A stretch of 64,000 nt of DNA, taken from assembly GCF_021533215.1 (NCBI RefSeq), contig NZ_JAJNKA010000002.1:299001-363000 (forward strand). Reading direction: 5' to 3'. This stretch comes from Portibacter lacus (GTDB lineage Bacteria; Bacteroidota; Bacteroidia; Chitinophagales; Saprospiraceae). Numbering within the stretch: the stretch's first letter is position 1; each line of letters begins with the position of its first letter. The notes under the pieces were generated by a model. That model saw only the letters and a list, made by a program, of their open reading frames with translations. It was not told where the DNA came from and did not search any database. The position numbers were made by a program, and so were the translations under genes. This document shows, one piece after another, positions 27,412-35,477 of this stretch.

Positions 27412-27477
27412 TAATTTAAGTTGGGGTTGTTAAAAAATACCTCATAAATCATATCAATTCATGAAGCTACATACACC

Positions 27478-28389
27478 TTAAAGATCGAGATATTTGGGTA
27501 ATTCTGGTCTCGTTTTGAGACTTTTTTCAATAATATCTATTACCCTTTGTCTTTCAGCACCTTGCAAAACCATCCTTGGTGCTCGCACATTTTCGTTCCC
27601 CAGTCCCGTGTATTGTTCGGCCAATTTTATATTCTGAACCAATTGAGGATTAATATCTAATTCTAATAATGGCATGAACCATCTGTAGATATTGATTGCT
27701 TCTTGGACTCTACCAGCTTTCACTAAATAATAAATCGCACATGTTTCTCTTGGGAATGCAGCAACAAGTCCAGCTAACCATCCATCAGCTCCTAATAACA
27801 TACTTTCTAATGCCAATGTATCCACCCCACATAGCACTTTTAATCTATCTCCAAATCTATTTCTGATTCTAGTGATATTCGTTGTGTCACGAGTACTTTC
27901 TTTAACCGCCTTGATGTTTTCTTGCTTCACCAACCTTTCGAAGATATCTAATGTTACTTCTATTTTGTAATCTACAGGATTATTATAAACCAATATTGGC
28001 AAGTCGGTATTCTTAGCAATTGTTTCGAACCAAACAGTTGTTTCCTCATCTGTAGATTTATACATCATCGGAGGTAGAACCATCAGGCCATCCGCACCGT
28101 TATCTTGAGCAAGTCTCGCAAGACTAATTGCATCTTTGGTGCTACTTTCTGCAATATTTACAATGACTGGAATAGCTCCATTCACGAATGATTTCGTTTC
28201 GTTAAGTAAAATCATTCTTTCTTCATGAGTGATCGTACTTGACTCTCCTAGTGATCCACCGATAACTAATCCATTAATACCAGCCTCAACTTGAGCTTTT
28301 GTATTATTATTAAAAGCATCTATATCTAGAGATAAATCTTCTTTGAATTTTGTTGTGATCGCTGGAATCACACCTTCCCATTTAACCAT
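27478..28389 (-). CDS. 1-pyrroline-4-hydroxy-2-carboxylate deaminase (DHDPS family)
   Basis: A DHDPS/NAL-family TIM barrel. Seen: GGSLGESSTIT (Thr/Ser phosphate-like loop), the YNNPVDY motif carrying the catalytic Tyr, and Schiff-base Lys in AVKESTRDTTNI. It lacks the pathway context of DapA (a separate canonical dapA is at 52979) and leads the hydroxyproline genes, so conversion of 1-pyrroline-4-hydroxy-2-carboxylate to alpha-ketoglutarate semialdehyde plus ammonia is the expected reaction. I start it at ATG 28389 (MVKWEGVIP). The TTG at 28422 adds 11 residues but lies upstream of a TAnnTTTG element that overlaps the extra codons. Confidence 0.88.
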   Translation of the reverse strand: MVKWEGVIPAITTKFKEDLSLDIDAFNNNTKAQVEAGINGLVIGGSLGESSTITHEERMILLNETKSFVNGAIPVIVNIAESSTKDAISLARLAQDNGADGLMVLPPMMYKSTDEETTVWFETIAKNTDLPILVYNNPVDYKIEVTLDIFERLVKQENIKAVKESTRDTTNITRIRNRFGDRLKVLCGVDTLALESMLLGADGWLAGLVAAFPRETCAIYYLVKAGRVQEAINIYRWFMPLLELDINPQLVQNIKLAEQYTGLGNENVRAPRMVLQGAERQRVIDIIEKSLKTRPELPKYLDL

Positions 28390-28400
28390 AGTTTTTTTTA

Positions 28401-28408
28401 CAAATTTA
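28401..28408 (-). promoter_or_regulatory. -7 element of the hydroxyproline operon
   Basis: TAAATTTG on the minus strand is a perfect TAnnTTTG match. It would start transcription about 6-7 nt before the ATG at 28389. No TTG sits at 19-21 bp (the nearest are at about 11 and 25), consistent with a promoter needing an activator. Confidence 0.5.
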
Positions 28409-28450
28409 TAGGTAATGATCAAATAGAAGTATTCAATAATTGACTATTTC

Positions 28451-28509
28451 TTTGCATATTTTACCCTTATAACCATATTTTTTCACAATCTTTAGTGCAA
28501 ATATGCAAA
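28451..28509. promoter_or_regulatory. Candidate AraC operator pair: perfect 11-bp inverted repeat
   Basis: TTTGCATATTT at 28451-28461 is repeated as its exact reverse complement AAATATGCAAA at 28499-28509, with 37 bp between. Both arms lie in the 121-bp divergent region between the catabolic operon and its AraC regulator; the right arm ends one base before the regulator ATG. Centre-to-centre distance is 48 bp, between four and five helical turns. An AraC dimer bridging two half-sites, activating the operon and repressing its own gene, is a natural reading (inference). Confidence 0.6.
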
Positions 28510-28510
28510 C

Positions 28511-29344
28511 ATGAAGGTTCTGCCATTTACTATTCCGAAAGTAAAAAAAGCGTCTTTTGTGATTCTTGAAGAAAAATTAGAGCAGTTCTACCCACATCTT
28601 CATCGACATCAAGAGATTCAAATATGTTGGATTAAAAAAGGGAAAGGAACCCTAATTGTACAAGCAGATATATTTCCATTTGTTCAGGACGATGTTTTCA
28701 TCATTGCTTCTAATAGGGCTCATTTATTTAAAAATGAAAACTTGAAAGGTGTGGAGACTTTAAGTCTGTTCTTCAGTCCAGATCCGAATACTAATTTATT
28801 AATGAGTCTTCCTGAACTCGAAGACATCATGCTGTATTTCCAGGGAATTTCCTCATGCAACAAACTCGACAAAAGTGTAATTGCATTTCTAGAAGAGCTA
28901 CAAAATAAGGACTCATTGAACGGATTACAATTGTTTATTTCATTACTTAATAGTTTAGATGGGAAATTACCTATGGAAAATATTTCATCAGAGATCTATT
29001 CAGAAAAGTCAGAACATAAAATGAAAGTAATCATGGAGTACACTATGAAACATCTTCATCAAGAAATAGAAATTAAAAAGATCGCCGATCAAATCAATTA
29101 TACGCCAGAATCATTCTGTAGATTTTTCAGAAAACGCACTGGAAGAACCTATATTAATTATCTAAATGAATTAAGAATTACCGCTTCATGTCACCAAATC
29201 ATTAATCAAGAGGTGACTGATATTAGAAAAATCGCATTTGATTCCGGATTTAATAATGTCAGCCATTTCAATAGGGTTTTCAAGCATTGGAAGGGATGTT
29301 CTCCTCTCCAATTTAGAAAAGCATATTATTTAAATTTCAAATAG
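28511..29344 (+). CDS. AraC-family regulator of hydroxyproline catabolism
   Basis: A 277-aa AraC/XylS regulator. The N-terminal ~150 residues form a cupin-like sensing domain (HLHRHQEIQICWIKKGKGTL ... FVQDDVFII). The last ~100 hold two helix-turn-helix motifs, the first around EIEIKKIADQINYTPESFCRFFRK and the second around VTDIRKIAFDSGFNNVSHFNRVFK, ending in the usual GCSPLQFRK. It is divergent from the four hydroxyproline genes and shares with them an intergenic inverted repeat. Hydroxyproline or a pathway intermediate as ligand is inferred from position. Confidence 0.88.
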   Translation: MKVLPFTIPKVKKASFVILEEKLEQFYPHLHRHQEIQICWIKKGKGTLIVQADIFPFVQDDVFIIASNRAHLFKNENLKGVETLSLFFSPDPNTNLLMSLPELEDIMLYFQGISSCNKLDKSVIAFLEELQNKDSLNGLQLFISLLNSLDGKLPMENISSEIYSEKSEHKMKVIMEYTMKHLHQEIEIKKIADQINYTPESFCRFFRKRTGRTYINYLNELRITASCHQIINQEVTDIRKIAFDSGFNNVSHFNRVFKHWKGCSPLQFRKAYYLNFK

Positions 29345-29382
29345 TCCAATAATACTGCTATATTTCACTTTTAATTTGTGAT

Positions 29383-29904
29383 TTGAAACATTTACAGAGA
29401 AATATTAAGCAGGAATGCAATCCAGTAGTGGATATCTTTGAAAAACACTACAATACTTTAATTTTCTTCGGAAGAAACTTAGGGGCAGATAAGGTATTGA
29501 TAGAAGATTGCATTCAAGATCTATTTTTAAAATTCTGTGAAAATGAGTCCTTAATTCTAGGAGCTCACAATCCTCAAGCTTACTTAAAGTCCTCATTGCG
29601 CAGAGAATTGCTCAAGAAAATGGATAAAAAAGTAACACACTTAGACGCATCGGCAAATGTATTAGAAATATCAGTTCCTTCTTATGAAGAGTTGCTGATT
29701 AACCAACAAAGTTCACTTCAAGAATCATTAAGTGTTAAAGAAGCACTTTCTCAATTGTCTAAAAGTCAGAAGACGATCATGACTATGCGATTCTATCGTT
29801 CTATGTCATATGAAGATATCGCTGCTAAACTTGGCATTACTAAGAGAACGGTCTACAATCAAGTTCATGATGCCATGAAAAAAATGAAGGCTAATTTTAG
29901 CTAA
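29383..29904 (+). CDS. ECF-like sigma-70 family RNA polymerase sigma factor
   Basis: A 173-aa sigma factor with region 2 (FEKHYNTLIFFGRNLG ... IEDCIQDLFLKF) and region 4 (LSKSQKTIMTMRFYRSMSYEDIAAKLGITKRTVYNQVHDAMKKM). It starts with TTG, five bases after a TAATTTG -7-like string (29372-29378), which suggests a leaderless message. Most Bacteroidota ECF factors of this kind precede a FecR anti-sigma factor and SusC/SusD genes, but nothing follows here for 249 bp and the next gene is convergent pyruvate kinase. It lies 38 bp after the AraC gene and may be read through from it. Confidence 0.85.
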   Translation: MKHLQRNIKQECNPVVDIFEKHYNTLIFFGRNLGADKVLIEDCIQDLFLKFCENESLILGAHNPQAYLKSSLRRELLKKMDKKVTHLDASANVLEISVPSYEELLINQQSSLQESLSVKEALSQLSKSQKTIMTMRFYRSMSYEDIAAKLGITKRTVYNQVHDAMKKMKANFS

Positions 29905-30003
29905 CCACTCGCTACATTGACAATTATCTAATAATTTTTCATAAAAAATATTCTTCGCTCACTATCTCTTATTCAAAATTTAAGAAACGACATAAAATAA
30001 AAA

Positions 30004-30043
30004 TGTGACACCTCTATCTTATGAAAAGATAAAAAGTGTCACA
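30004..30043. terminator. Two-part hairpin between convergent genes
   Basis: An outer 8-bp stem (TGTGACAC at 30004-30011 with GTGTCACA at 30036-30043) encloses an inner 6-bp stem (TATCTT / AAGATA), separated by small internal loops. It sits about 100 bp after the sigma-factor stop and 110 bp before the pyruvate kinase stop on the other strand. Without a T tract it is a doubtful intrinsic terminator. TGTGA-N-TCACA also resembles a CRP-like palindrome but at a wide spacing. Confidence 0.4.
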
Positions 30044-30153
30044 GTTATATTATATAATGAGTAGATAAAGTATGTTATCGACAGAAATCTTAAGTCAGCC
30101 GCATCGCACTTATGAAATTACAAATCTACAAGTATCAACATCATTAACCTACC

Positions 30154-31587
30154 TTAGACATGCGTTACTTTAAGCATGTTCGTTCTACCTTTCTCTCTTA
30201 AAGGCATCGTTCCTGTATTTACGAGAACATCACCCTTCTTAACAGTACGATTTTCTTTAAGAATATTGCTTAAGTCTTCGATTGTTTCATCGGTTGTTGT
30301 GAACTTGTCATAGTAGAACGTTTTCACTCCCCACACTAAATTCAATGTATTAAGGATTTTCTCTTTTGCTGAGAAAATAAATATTTTACTCGCGGGTCTA
30401 TAACTTGAAATCTTAAAAGCAGTATAACCAGAAATTGTTAACCCAACGATTCCTGATGCTCCTAGGTCTTCAGCCACTTTGGCTGCATTCAAACAAATGG
30501 TATCAGAAAAGAATGTTTCTGACTCTGGATTAGGTTTCGGTCTCTTTCCAGTCCATTCATAATTCTTTTCTGCTTCCGTGATAATCTTATTCATTGCTTC
30601 TACTACTAATGCAGGGTGTGCGCCCACAGAAGTTTCACCACTTAACATTACAGCGTCCGTTCCATCTAAGACTGCATTCGCAACATCTAGGATTTCAGCT
30701 CGTGTAGGATTAGGATTCTTAATCATACTGTCCATCATTTGGGTCGCTGTAATTACTGGCTTACCTTTTTTGATACACTTATTAATAATCATTTTCTGGA
30801 GTGCAGGCAATTTTTCCATAGCAACTTCTATCCCTAGGTCTCCCCTTGCAATCATGATCGCATCCGAAGCCTTGATAATTTTGTCTATATTTTCAATAGC
30901 TTCCGGTTTCTCAATCTTAGAAATAAGCTTAGCAGAAAAACCTTTTTTATCTATTATACCTCTTAATTGCTTTACATCAGCAGCTTTCCTAACAAAAGAT
31001 AAAGCTATCCAATCTACAGCATCTTGGGTACATATATAATCAAGGTCTATTAAATCCTTCTCAGTAAGACATGGAATCGAAACACTAGTTTCTGGTAAGT
31101 TAACTCCTTTATTAGAAGAAAGTCGTGAACCATAAAGCACTTTCATTTTAACGGAATCCACTCTATTGCTTTCCACTACTTCCATAATCACATTACCATC
31201 ATCCAGCAAAATCCTTTCTCCAGGATTCGCATCTATAGGAAATGTCTTGTAACTAATAGAAACTCTTTCGCTATTTCCGAGTACATTTTCATTGACGAAT
31301 AAAATTTCATCTCCTTTTTTAATAGGGAATCCATCATTTTCTATTTTTCCAATTCTAATTTTCGGTCCTTGCAAATCAGCTAGAATACTGACATGTATAT
31401 TATACTTCTCTCTGATTTCTACTATTCGGTCTATAACTTCTTTATGTTGTTCATGTGTACCATGTGAAAAATTAAGTCTGAAGACATCTACGCCCGCTTT
31501 TATTAATTTCTTAAGCATTTCGGGACTGCTACAAGCGGGTCCTACTGTTGCTACAATCTTTGTATTTTGATGATCTGTTATCTTCAT
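30154..31587 (-). CDS. pyk: Pyruvate kinase
   Basis: Converts phosphoenolpyruvate and ADP to pyruvate and ATP, the last step of glycolysis. It is 477 aa with the full family layout: ATVGPACSS start, RLNFSHG, the B domain (about residues 75-170), SKIEKPEAIENID with the catalytic Lys, the MIARGDLGIE metal site, TATQMMDSMI, and NAVLDGTDAVMLSGETSVG. A C-terminal allosteric domain follows. Monocistronic. An AATATTTG string a few bases before the ATG is one mismatch from the -7 consensus and would give an almost leaderless transcript. The 245-bp upstream gap holds only the inverted repeat listed separately. Confidence 0.96.
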   Translation of the reverse strand: MKITDHQNTKIVATVGPACSSPEMLKKLIKAGVDVFRLNFSHGTHEQHKEVIDRIVEIREKYNIHVSILADLQGPKIRIGKIENDGFPIKKGDEILFVNENVLGNSERVSISYKTFPIDANPGERILLDDGNVIMEVVESNRVDSVKMKVLYGSRLSSNKGVNLPETSVSIPCLTEKDLIDLDYICTQDAVDWIALSFVRKAADVKQLRGIIDKKGFSAKLISKIEKPEAIENIDKIIKASDAIMIARGDLGIEVAMEKLPALQKMIINKCIKKGKPVITATQMMDSMIKNPNPTRAEILDVANAVLDGTDAVMLSGETSVGAHPALVVEAMNKIITEAEKNYEWTGKRPKPNPESETFFSDTICLNAAKVAEDLGASGIVGLTISGYTAFKISSYRPASKIFIFSAKEKILNTLNLVWGVKTFYYDKFTTTDETIEDLSNILKENRTVKKGDVLVNTGTMPLREKGRTNMLKVTHV

Positions 31588-31625
31588 ATTGTCAAATATT
31601 ATATTGTGATCGGCCTAATTATTAT

Positions 31626-31663
31626 CTTTTTAGGTTGCCTTTAAATAAAAATATCCTAAAAAG
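31626..31663. promoter_or_regulatory. Inverted repeat upstream of pyk
   Basis: Perfect 9-bp arms CTTTTTAGG (31626-31634) and CCTAAAAAG (31655-31663) are 20 bp apart, about 40-75 bp upstream of the pyk start. This could be an operator or a hairpin in a longer leader; its role is unknown. No other feature is visible in the pyk-acpP divergent gap apart from the acpP promoter. Confidence 0.35.
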
Positions 31664-31797
31664 AATTACTGCAATAATCGGGTAAAAATAGGTTTCTTAT
31701 TTTAAAAATATAATAAAAAGATACAAAATGGAACTATGTTATGTGAATTGCGGGTTAAATTTTCCGAACAATTTTATGGATTGCAGGAATAAAGCGT

Positions 31798-31805
31798 TAA
31801 TTTTG
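31798..31805 (+). promoter_or_regulatory. -7 element of acpP
   Basis: TAATTTTG is a perfect TAnnTTTG match placed 27 bp before the acpP ATG, which gives a leader of about 20 nt. A TTG occurs 14 bp upstream (31781-31783), closer than the usual 19-21 bp. Confidence 0.55.
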
Positions 31806-31832
31806 CAATCTAAATTTAAAAGATTTTAAATC

Positions 31833-32066
31833 ATGTCAGAAATTGCAGACAAAGTAAAAAAGATAATCGTTGATAAATTAGGAGTTGACGAATCTGAAGT
31901 TACACCTGAAGCTAGTTTTACAAATGATCTGGGAGCAGATTCATTAGATACTGTAGAACTTATTATGGAATTCGAAAAGGAATTTGATATTTCTATTCCA
32001 GATGAACAAGCAGAACACATTCAAACTGTGGGCAATGCTATCGAATATTTGGAGTCTCAGCAGTAA
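31833..32066 (+). CDS. acpP: Acyl carrier protein
   Basis: A 77-aa acidic carrier that holds growing fatty-acyl chains on a phosphopantetheine attached to Ser37 in the [12 protein letters not shown] motif. Length and sequence are canonical for the type II fatty-acid synthase ACP. It is followed by a strong hairpin before fabF, so acpP is probably made in excess over its downstream partner, as expected from its cellular abundance. Confidence 0.96.
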   Translation: MSEIADKVKKIIVDKLGVDESEVTPEASFTNDLGADSLDTVELIMEFEKEFDISIPDEQAEHIQTVGNAIEYLESQQ

Positions 32067-32072
32067 TATTTT

Positions 32073-32133
32073 GAGGTAAAACCTCACTTTGATATCCACA
32101 AATGTTATAATTAATGTTTGTGGATATTTTTTT
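32073..32133 (+). terminator. Intercistronic terminator/attenuator between acpP and fabF
   Basis: A short hairpin (GAGGT-AAA-ACCTC, 32073-32085) is followed by an 11-bp perfect stem (arms 32092-32102 and 32117-32127, 14-nt loop) running into eight or more T residues. This is a classic intrinsic terminator inside the acpP-fabF gap, 30 bp before the fabF ATG. Partial read-through or a second promoter would then drive fabF and rnc. Confidence 0.75.
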
Positions 32134-32162
32134 TCCTTTATTTTTAGGTCAATATTTAACTT

Positions 32163-33407
32163 ATGAGGAGAGTAGTAGTAACTGGAATAGGAGCATTAAC
32201 TCCTATCGGAAATACAGCAGAAGAATATAAAAAGGCGTTATTCGAAGGTAAAAGCGGTGCGGATTTTATTACGCATTTTGATACCGAGCACTTTAAAACA
32301 AAATTTGCTTGTGAGGTCAAAAACTTTAATCCTGAGGATCACTTTCATAAAAGAGAGGTTCGTAGACTAGATCCATTTTCACAATTTGCATTAGTTGCAG
32401 CTGAGGAAGCGATGAAAGATAGCGGGTTAGATCTTGAGAAAATTGACTTGGATCGTGCTGGAGTTATCTGGGGAAGTGGTATCGGAGGATTCCACACTAT
32501 AGAAGAAGACATTACAGAAGCAGCCCTCGCGAAACCAGGACATAGATACAGTCCATTTCTTATTCCTAAGTTGATCTCTGATATTGCACCAGGACATATT
32601 TCTATTAAATATGGATTTAGAGGAATAAACTATGCGACCGTTTCTGCATGTGCCTCTTCATCACATTCTATTGCCAATTCAGCAGATTATATTAAGCTAG
32701 GAAAAGCAGATATTATCATTGCTGGTGGATCAGAAGCTGGTATTGTTAAAGCTGGTGTAGGTGGTTTTTCTTCCTTAAAAGCTTTATCTGAAAGAAATGA
32801 TTCTCCACAAACTGCCTCTAGACCATTTGACAAAGATCGAGATGGTTTTGTCTTAGGAGAAGGAGCAGGTGCCTTAATATTAGAAGAATACGAACATGCG
32901 AAAGCAAGAGGAGCAAAAATATATGCAGAAATAGCTGGTTCAGCAATGACTGCAGATGCTTATCACATTACTGCACCACATCCTGAAGGCTTAGCCGTTA
33001 CTAAAGTAATGGAGTTAGCATTAGCAGATGCTGATGTAACTAAAGATGATATAGATTATATCAATGTTCACGGAACATCTACTCCATTAGGAGATATCGC
33101 CGAAATCAAGGCGATCCAGAACGTGTTTGGTGAATCAGCATATGATTTAAATATCAGCTCTACTAAGTCAATGACGGGTCATTTACTAGGAGCTGCAGGA
33201 GCAATAGAAGCCTTAGCATGTATCTTTGCTATTCAAGAAGGTTTAATTCCTCCTACTATAAATCATTTTACCGATGACCCAGAAATTGATCCTAAATTAA
33301 ACTTGACTTTCAATAAGACGCAAAAAAGAACTGTAAATAATGTAATTTGCAACACTTTTGGTTTTGGAGGGCATAATACTTCGATCGTGATTAAAAAAAT
33401 AAGCTAA
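32163..33407 (+). CDS. fabF: Beta-ketoacyl-ACP synthase II
   Basis: Condenses malonyl-ACP with acyl-ACP in fatty-acid elongation. It is 414 aa. The catalytic triad is visible: Cys163 in the SACASSSHS nucleophile loop, the His of NVHGTSTPLGD and the His of TGHLLGAAG, followed by the Gly-rich NTFGFGGHN. The KAS II subtype fits the length and the acpP-fabF-rnc gene order, which is widespread in Bacteroidota. It is followed by rnc after 7 bp. Confidence 0.96.
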   Translation: MRRVVVTGIGALTPIGNTAEEYKKALFEGKSGADFITHFDTEHFKTKFACEVKNFNPEDHFHKREVRRLDPFSQFALVAAEEAMKDSGLDLEKIDLDRAGVIWGSGIGGFHTIEEDITEAALAKPGHRYSPFLIPKLISDIAPGHISIKYGFRGINYATVSACASSSHSIANSADYIKLGKADIIIAGGSEAGIVKAGVGGFSSLKALSERNDSPQTASRPFDKDRDGFVLGEGAGALILEEYEHAKARGAKIYAEIAGSAMTADAYHITAPHPEGLAVTKVMELALADADVTKDDIDYINVHGTSTPLGDIAEIKAIQNVFGESAYDLNISSTKSMTGHLLGAAGAIEALACIFAIQEGLIPPTINHFTDDPEIDPKLNLTFNKTQKRTVNNVICNTFGFGGHNTSIVIKKIS

Positions 33408-33414
33408 ATAGATT

Positions 33415-34161
33415 TTGGGTTATCTTAGAAAATTCTTCAATTATTACCTTTCTCCTGAAAAGGAGTTGGCTCGTAAAATAAAATCTGTAGTTGGATTTAC
33501 TCCATCCAGATTGAAAATTTTCAAGTTAGCATTTTATCATAAGTCTATGAATGATAAAACGGCTAGTGATTTCAATAATGAAAGACTAGAGTATCTAGGT
33601 GATGCCATTTTATCAACCGTAGTCGCAGAATACCTATTCAAGAAATATCCAAACAAGGCTGAAGGTTTCCTAACAAAGATGCGATCTAAAATTGTGAAGC
33701 GGAAAACGCTTAATGAGATTGCAGATAAAATGGGTATCGATATGATTCTTACCGATTACTCTCAAGGAAATCTTTCGAAGTCTATGCTAGGAAATGCCTT
33801 TGAAGCTTTAATAGGTGCAATCTATGTGGAATACGGATACAATACTACTAGAGACTATATCGTCCGCCATGTACTTCGTAAGTATCTAGACATTCATGAA
33901 TTAGAATCCACTGATGACAACTACAAATCTCAATTATTAGAGTTCTGTCAGAAAACTGGAAAAGAGGTAGACTATAAGGTGCTTTCTAAATTTAAGCATG
34001 AAAAAAGAGACCGATTTAGAATTGCAGTTCTTATAGATGGCAAGGAAACGGCAGAAGCGGAAGACTTCAATAAAAAATCAGCAGAGCAATCTGCATCGAA
34101 AGTAGCCTTAAAAATTATCTCTGCCAGAGAACCAAAGGCAGAATCCGCTGTTAATCCATAG
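33415..34161 (+). CDS. rnc: Ribonuclease III
   Basis: Cleaves double-stranded RNA in rRNA and mRNA processing. It is 248 aa. The RNase III signature NNERLEYLGDAIL is at residues 54-66, a second acidic patch (GNAFEALIGAIYVE) supplies the catalytic Asp/Glu region, and a C-terminal dsRNA-binding domain (about 170-240) ends SAEQSASKVALKII. Translation starts with TTG, 7 bp after fabF, which places the N-terminal helix ahead of the catalytic core. Confidence 0.94.
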   Translation: MGYLRKFFNYYLSPEKELARKIKSVVGFTPSRLKIFKLAFYHKSMNDKTASDFNNERLEYLGDAILSTVVAEYLFKKYPNKAEGFLTKMRSKIVKRKTLNEIADKMGIDMILTDYSQGNLSKSMLGNAFEALIGAIYVEYGYNTTRDYIVRHVLRKYLDIHELESTDDNYKSQLLEFCQKTGKEVDYKVLSKFKHEKRDRFRIAVLIDGKETAEAEDFNKKSAEQSASKVALKIISAREPKAESAVNP

Positions 34162-34208
34162 GACTTGATATTTAATATAACTTTTCATTTTTCTATTTCA
34201 TTTCCGTT

Positions 34209-34216
34209 TACATTTG
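34209..34216 (+). promoter_or_regulatory. -7 element of the membrane hydrolase gene
   Basis: TACATTTG, a perfect TAnnTTTG match, lies 17 bp before the ATG at 34233. No clear TTG at -33. Confidence 0.45.
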
Positions 34217-34232
34217 ACATTAAACTACCTTA

Positions 34233-35465
34233 ATGGATTCATTAACACAAATTGTTTTAGGTGCAGCTGTAGGAGAAGTTGTGGCAGGAAAAAAACTAGG
34301 CAACAGAGCTATGCTTTGGGGAGCTGTAGCAGGGACCATTCCTGATCTAGATGTTATTATAGGATCCTTATTTATGAATGAGTTGGATTCATTAGCCTTC
34401 CATCGAGGTTTCATGCACTCTTTTACTTTCGCCATATTATTTTCGGTGCTCATTAGTTTCATTGTCCATCGACTCTATTCATCAGGATATTACCAACAAA
34501 AAGGGCACAAAATATCAGCAATGGTAGGTGCTGGATTGATGATGATATTCATGGCGGGTATTCTTAACGCACTTCCATTTATCATTACAGGAGGGGTTAA
34601 CATTATCGTGTTACTCATTAGTGTTGTCCTTCTGGGCTACTTTTTCTATCGGTTATGGACAAAGTATTATATGAAAAATCCAATGGAAAATGTAGAAATG
34701 GATGTTAAGCATTGGTATTTATTCTTTTTCCTAACAATTGTTACCCATCCTATCTTAGATTGCTTTACGACATACGGAACTCAAGTATTCCAACCCTTCT
34801 CTGATTACAGAGTAGCGTGGAATAACATTTCTGTTTTCGATCCATTATATACTGCTCCATTTTTAATCTTACTGTTGATCGCTGCCTTTTTGAAAAAAGG
34901 AAAGAAGGCCAGACTTTGGTTTACAGTTGCGGGACTTAGTATCAGTTCACTTTATATGATGTGGACCTTTTGGAATAAGGCAGAGGTAAATGATGTATTC
35001 GAAGATTCTTTAGCCAAAGAAGGAATCGTTTATGAAAGGTACATTACCACTCCGACTATTGCCAATAACCTTTTGTGGAATTGCGTAGCTAAGGGCGACG
35101 AATACTTTTATACTGGATTTTATTCTGTTCTAGATAAAGAGCCTATCGTAAAAGATATCTTAAAGATTCCGATTAATAAATCAGTGATCAAAGGTTATGA
35201 CGGTGACGAAACAGTGCTGACTTTAGATTGGTTTAGTGATGGATATAACAGTTATCAAGGTTTAGATAACGGTGGGATTCAAGTAAACGACTTGCGATTT
35301 GGACGATTTACTGTGGATAATGAAGACACGGATAATTTTGTATTCAAATTTCAATTACAGCCTGATTCAGAAGGCGCTCTTAAAATGACGAGTAGCGCTG
35401 GAGGCCCGCCCGACAATCCAGATGGTTGGGTAAAGGAGTTGCTAGATAGAATGATGGGGGAGTGA
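34233..35465 (+). CDS. Membrane-bound metal-dependent hydrolase (YdjM family)
   Basis: A 410-aa inner-membrane protein of the YdjM/YbcI (DUF457-like) family. N-terminal MDSLTQIVLGAAVGE and PDLDVI supply putative metal ligands, with His residues in AFHRGFMHSF and THPILDCFTTYGTQ. About five TM helices span residues 80-240, and a soluble C-terminal domain of about 160 residues follows. E. coli YdjM is LexA-regulated, but its substrate is unknown, so no reaction is assigned. The gene ends directly at the repeat island. Confidence 0.8.
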   Translation: MDSLTQIVLGAAVGEVVAGKKLGNRAMLWGAVAGTIPDLDVIIGSLFMNELDSLAFHRGFMHSFTFAILFSVLISFIVHRLYSSGYYQQKGHKISAMVGAGLMMIFMAGILNALPFIITGGVNIIVLLISVVLLGYFFYRLWTKYYMKNPMENVEMDVKHWYLFFFLTIVTHPILDCFTTYGTQVFQPFSDYRVAWNNISVFDPLYTAPFLILLLIAAFLKKGKKARLWFTVAGLSISSLYMMWTFWNKAEVNDVFEDSLAKEGIVYERYITTPTIANNLLWNCVAKGDEYFYTGFYSVLDKEPIVKDILKIPINKSVIKGYDGDETVLTLDWFSDGYNSYQGLDNGGIQVNDLRFGRFTVDNEDTDNFVFKFQLQPDSEGALKMTSSAGGPPDNPDGWVKELLDRMMGE

Positions 35466-35477
35466 GTGTTGCGAAGA

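Noticed and set aside
28389-28422. TTG start for the hydroxyproline deaminase giving an 11-residue extension
   Set aside because: A perfect TAnnTTTG promoter element lies within the extension, so the message probably begins after the TTG.
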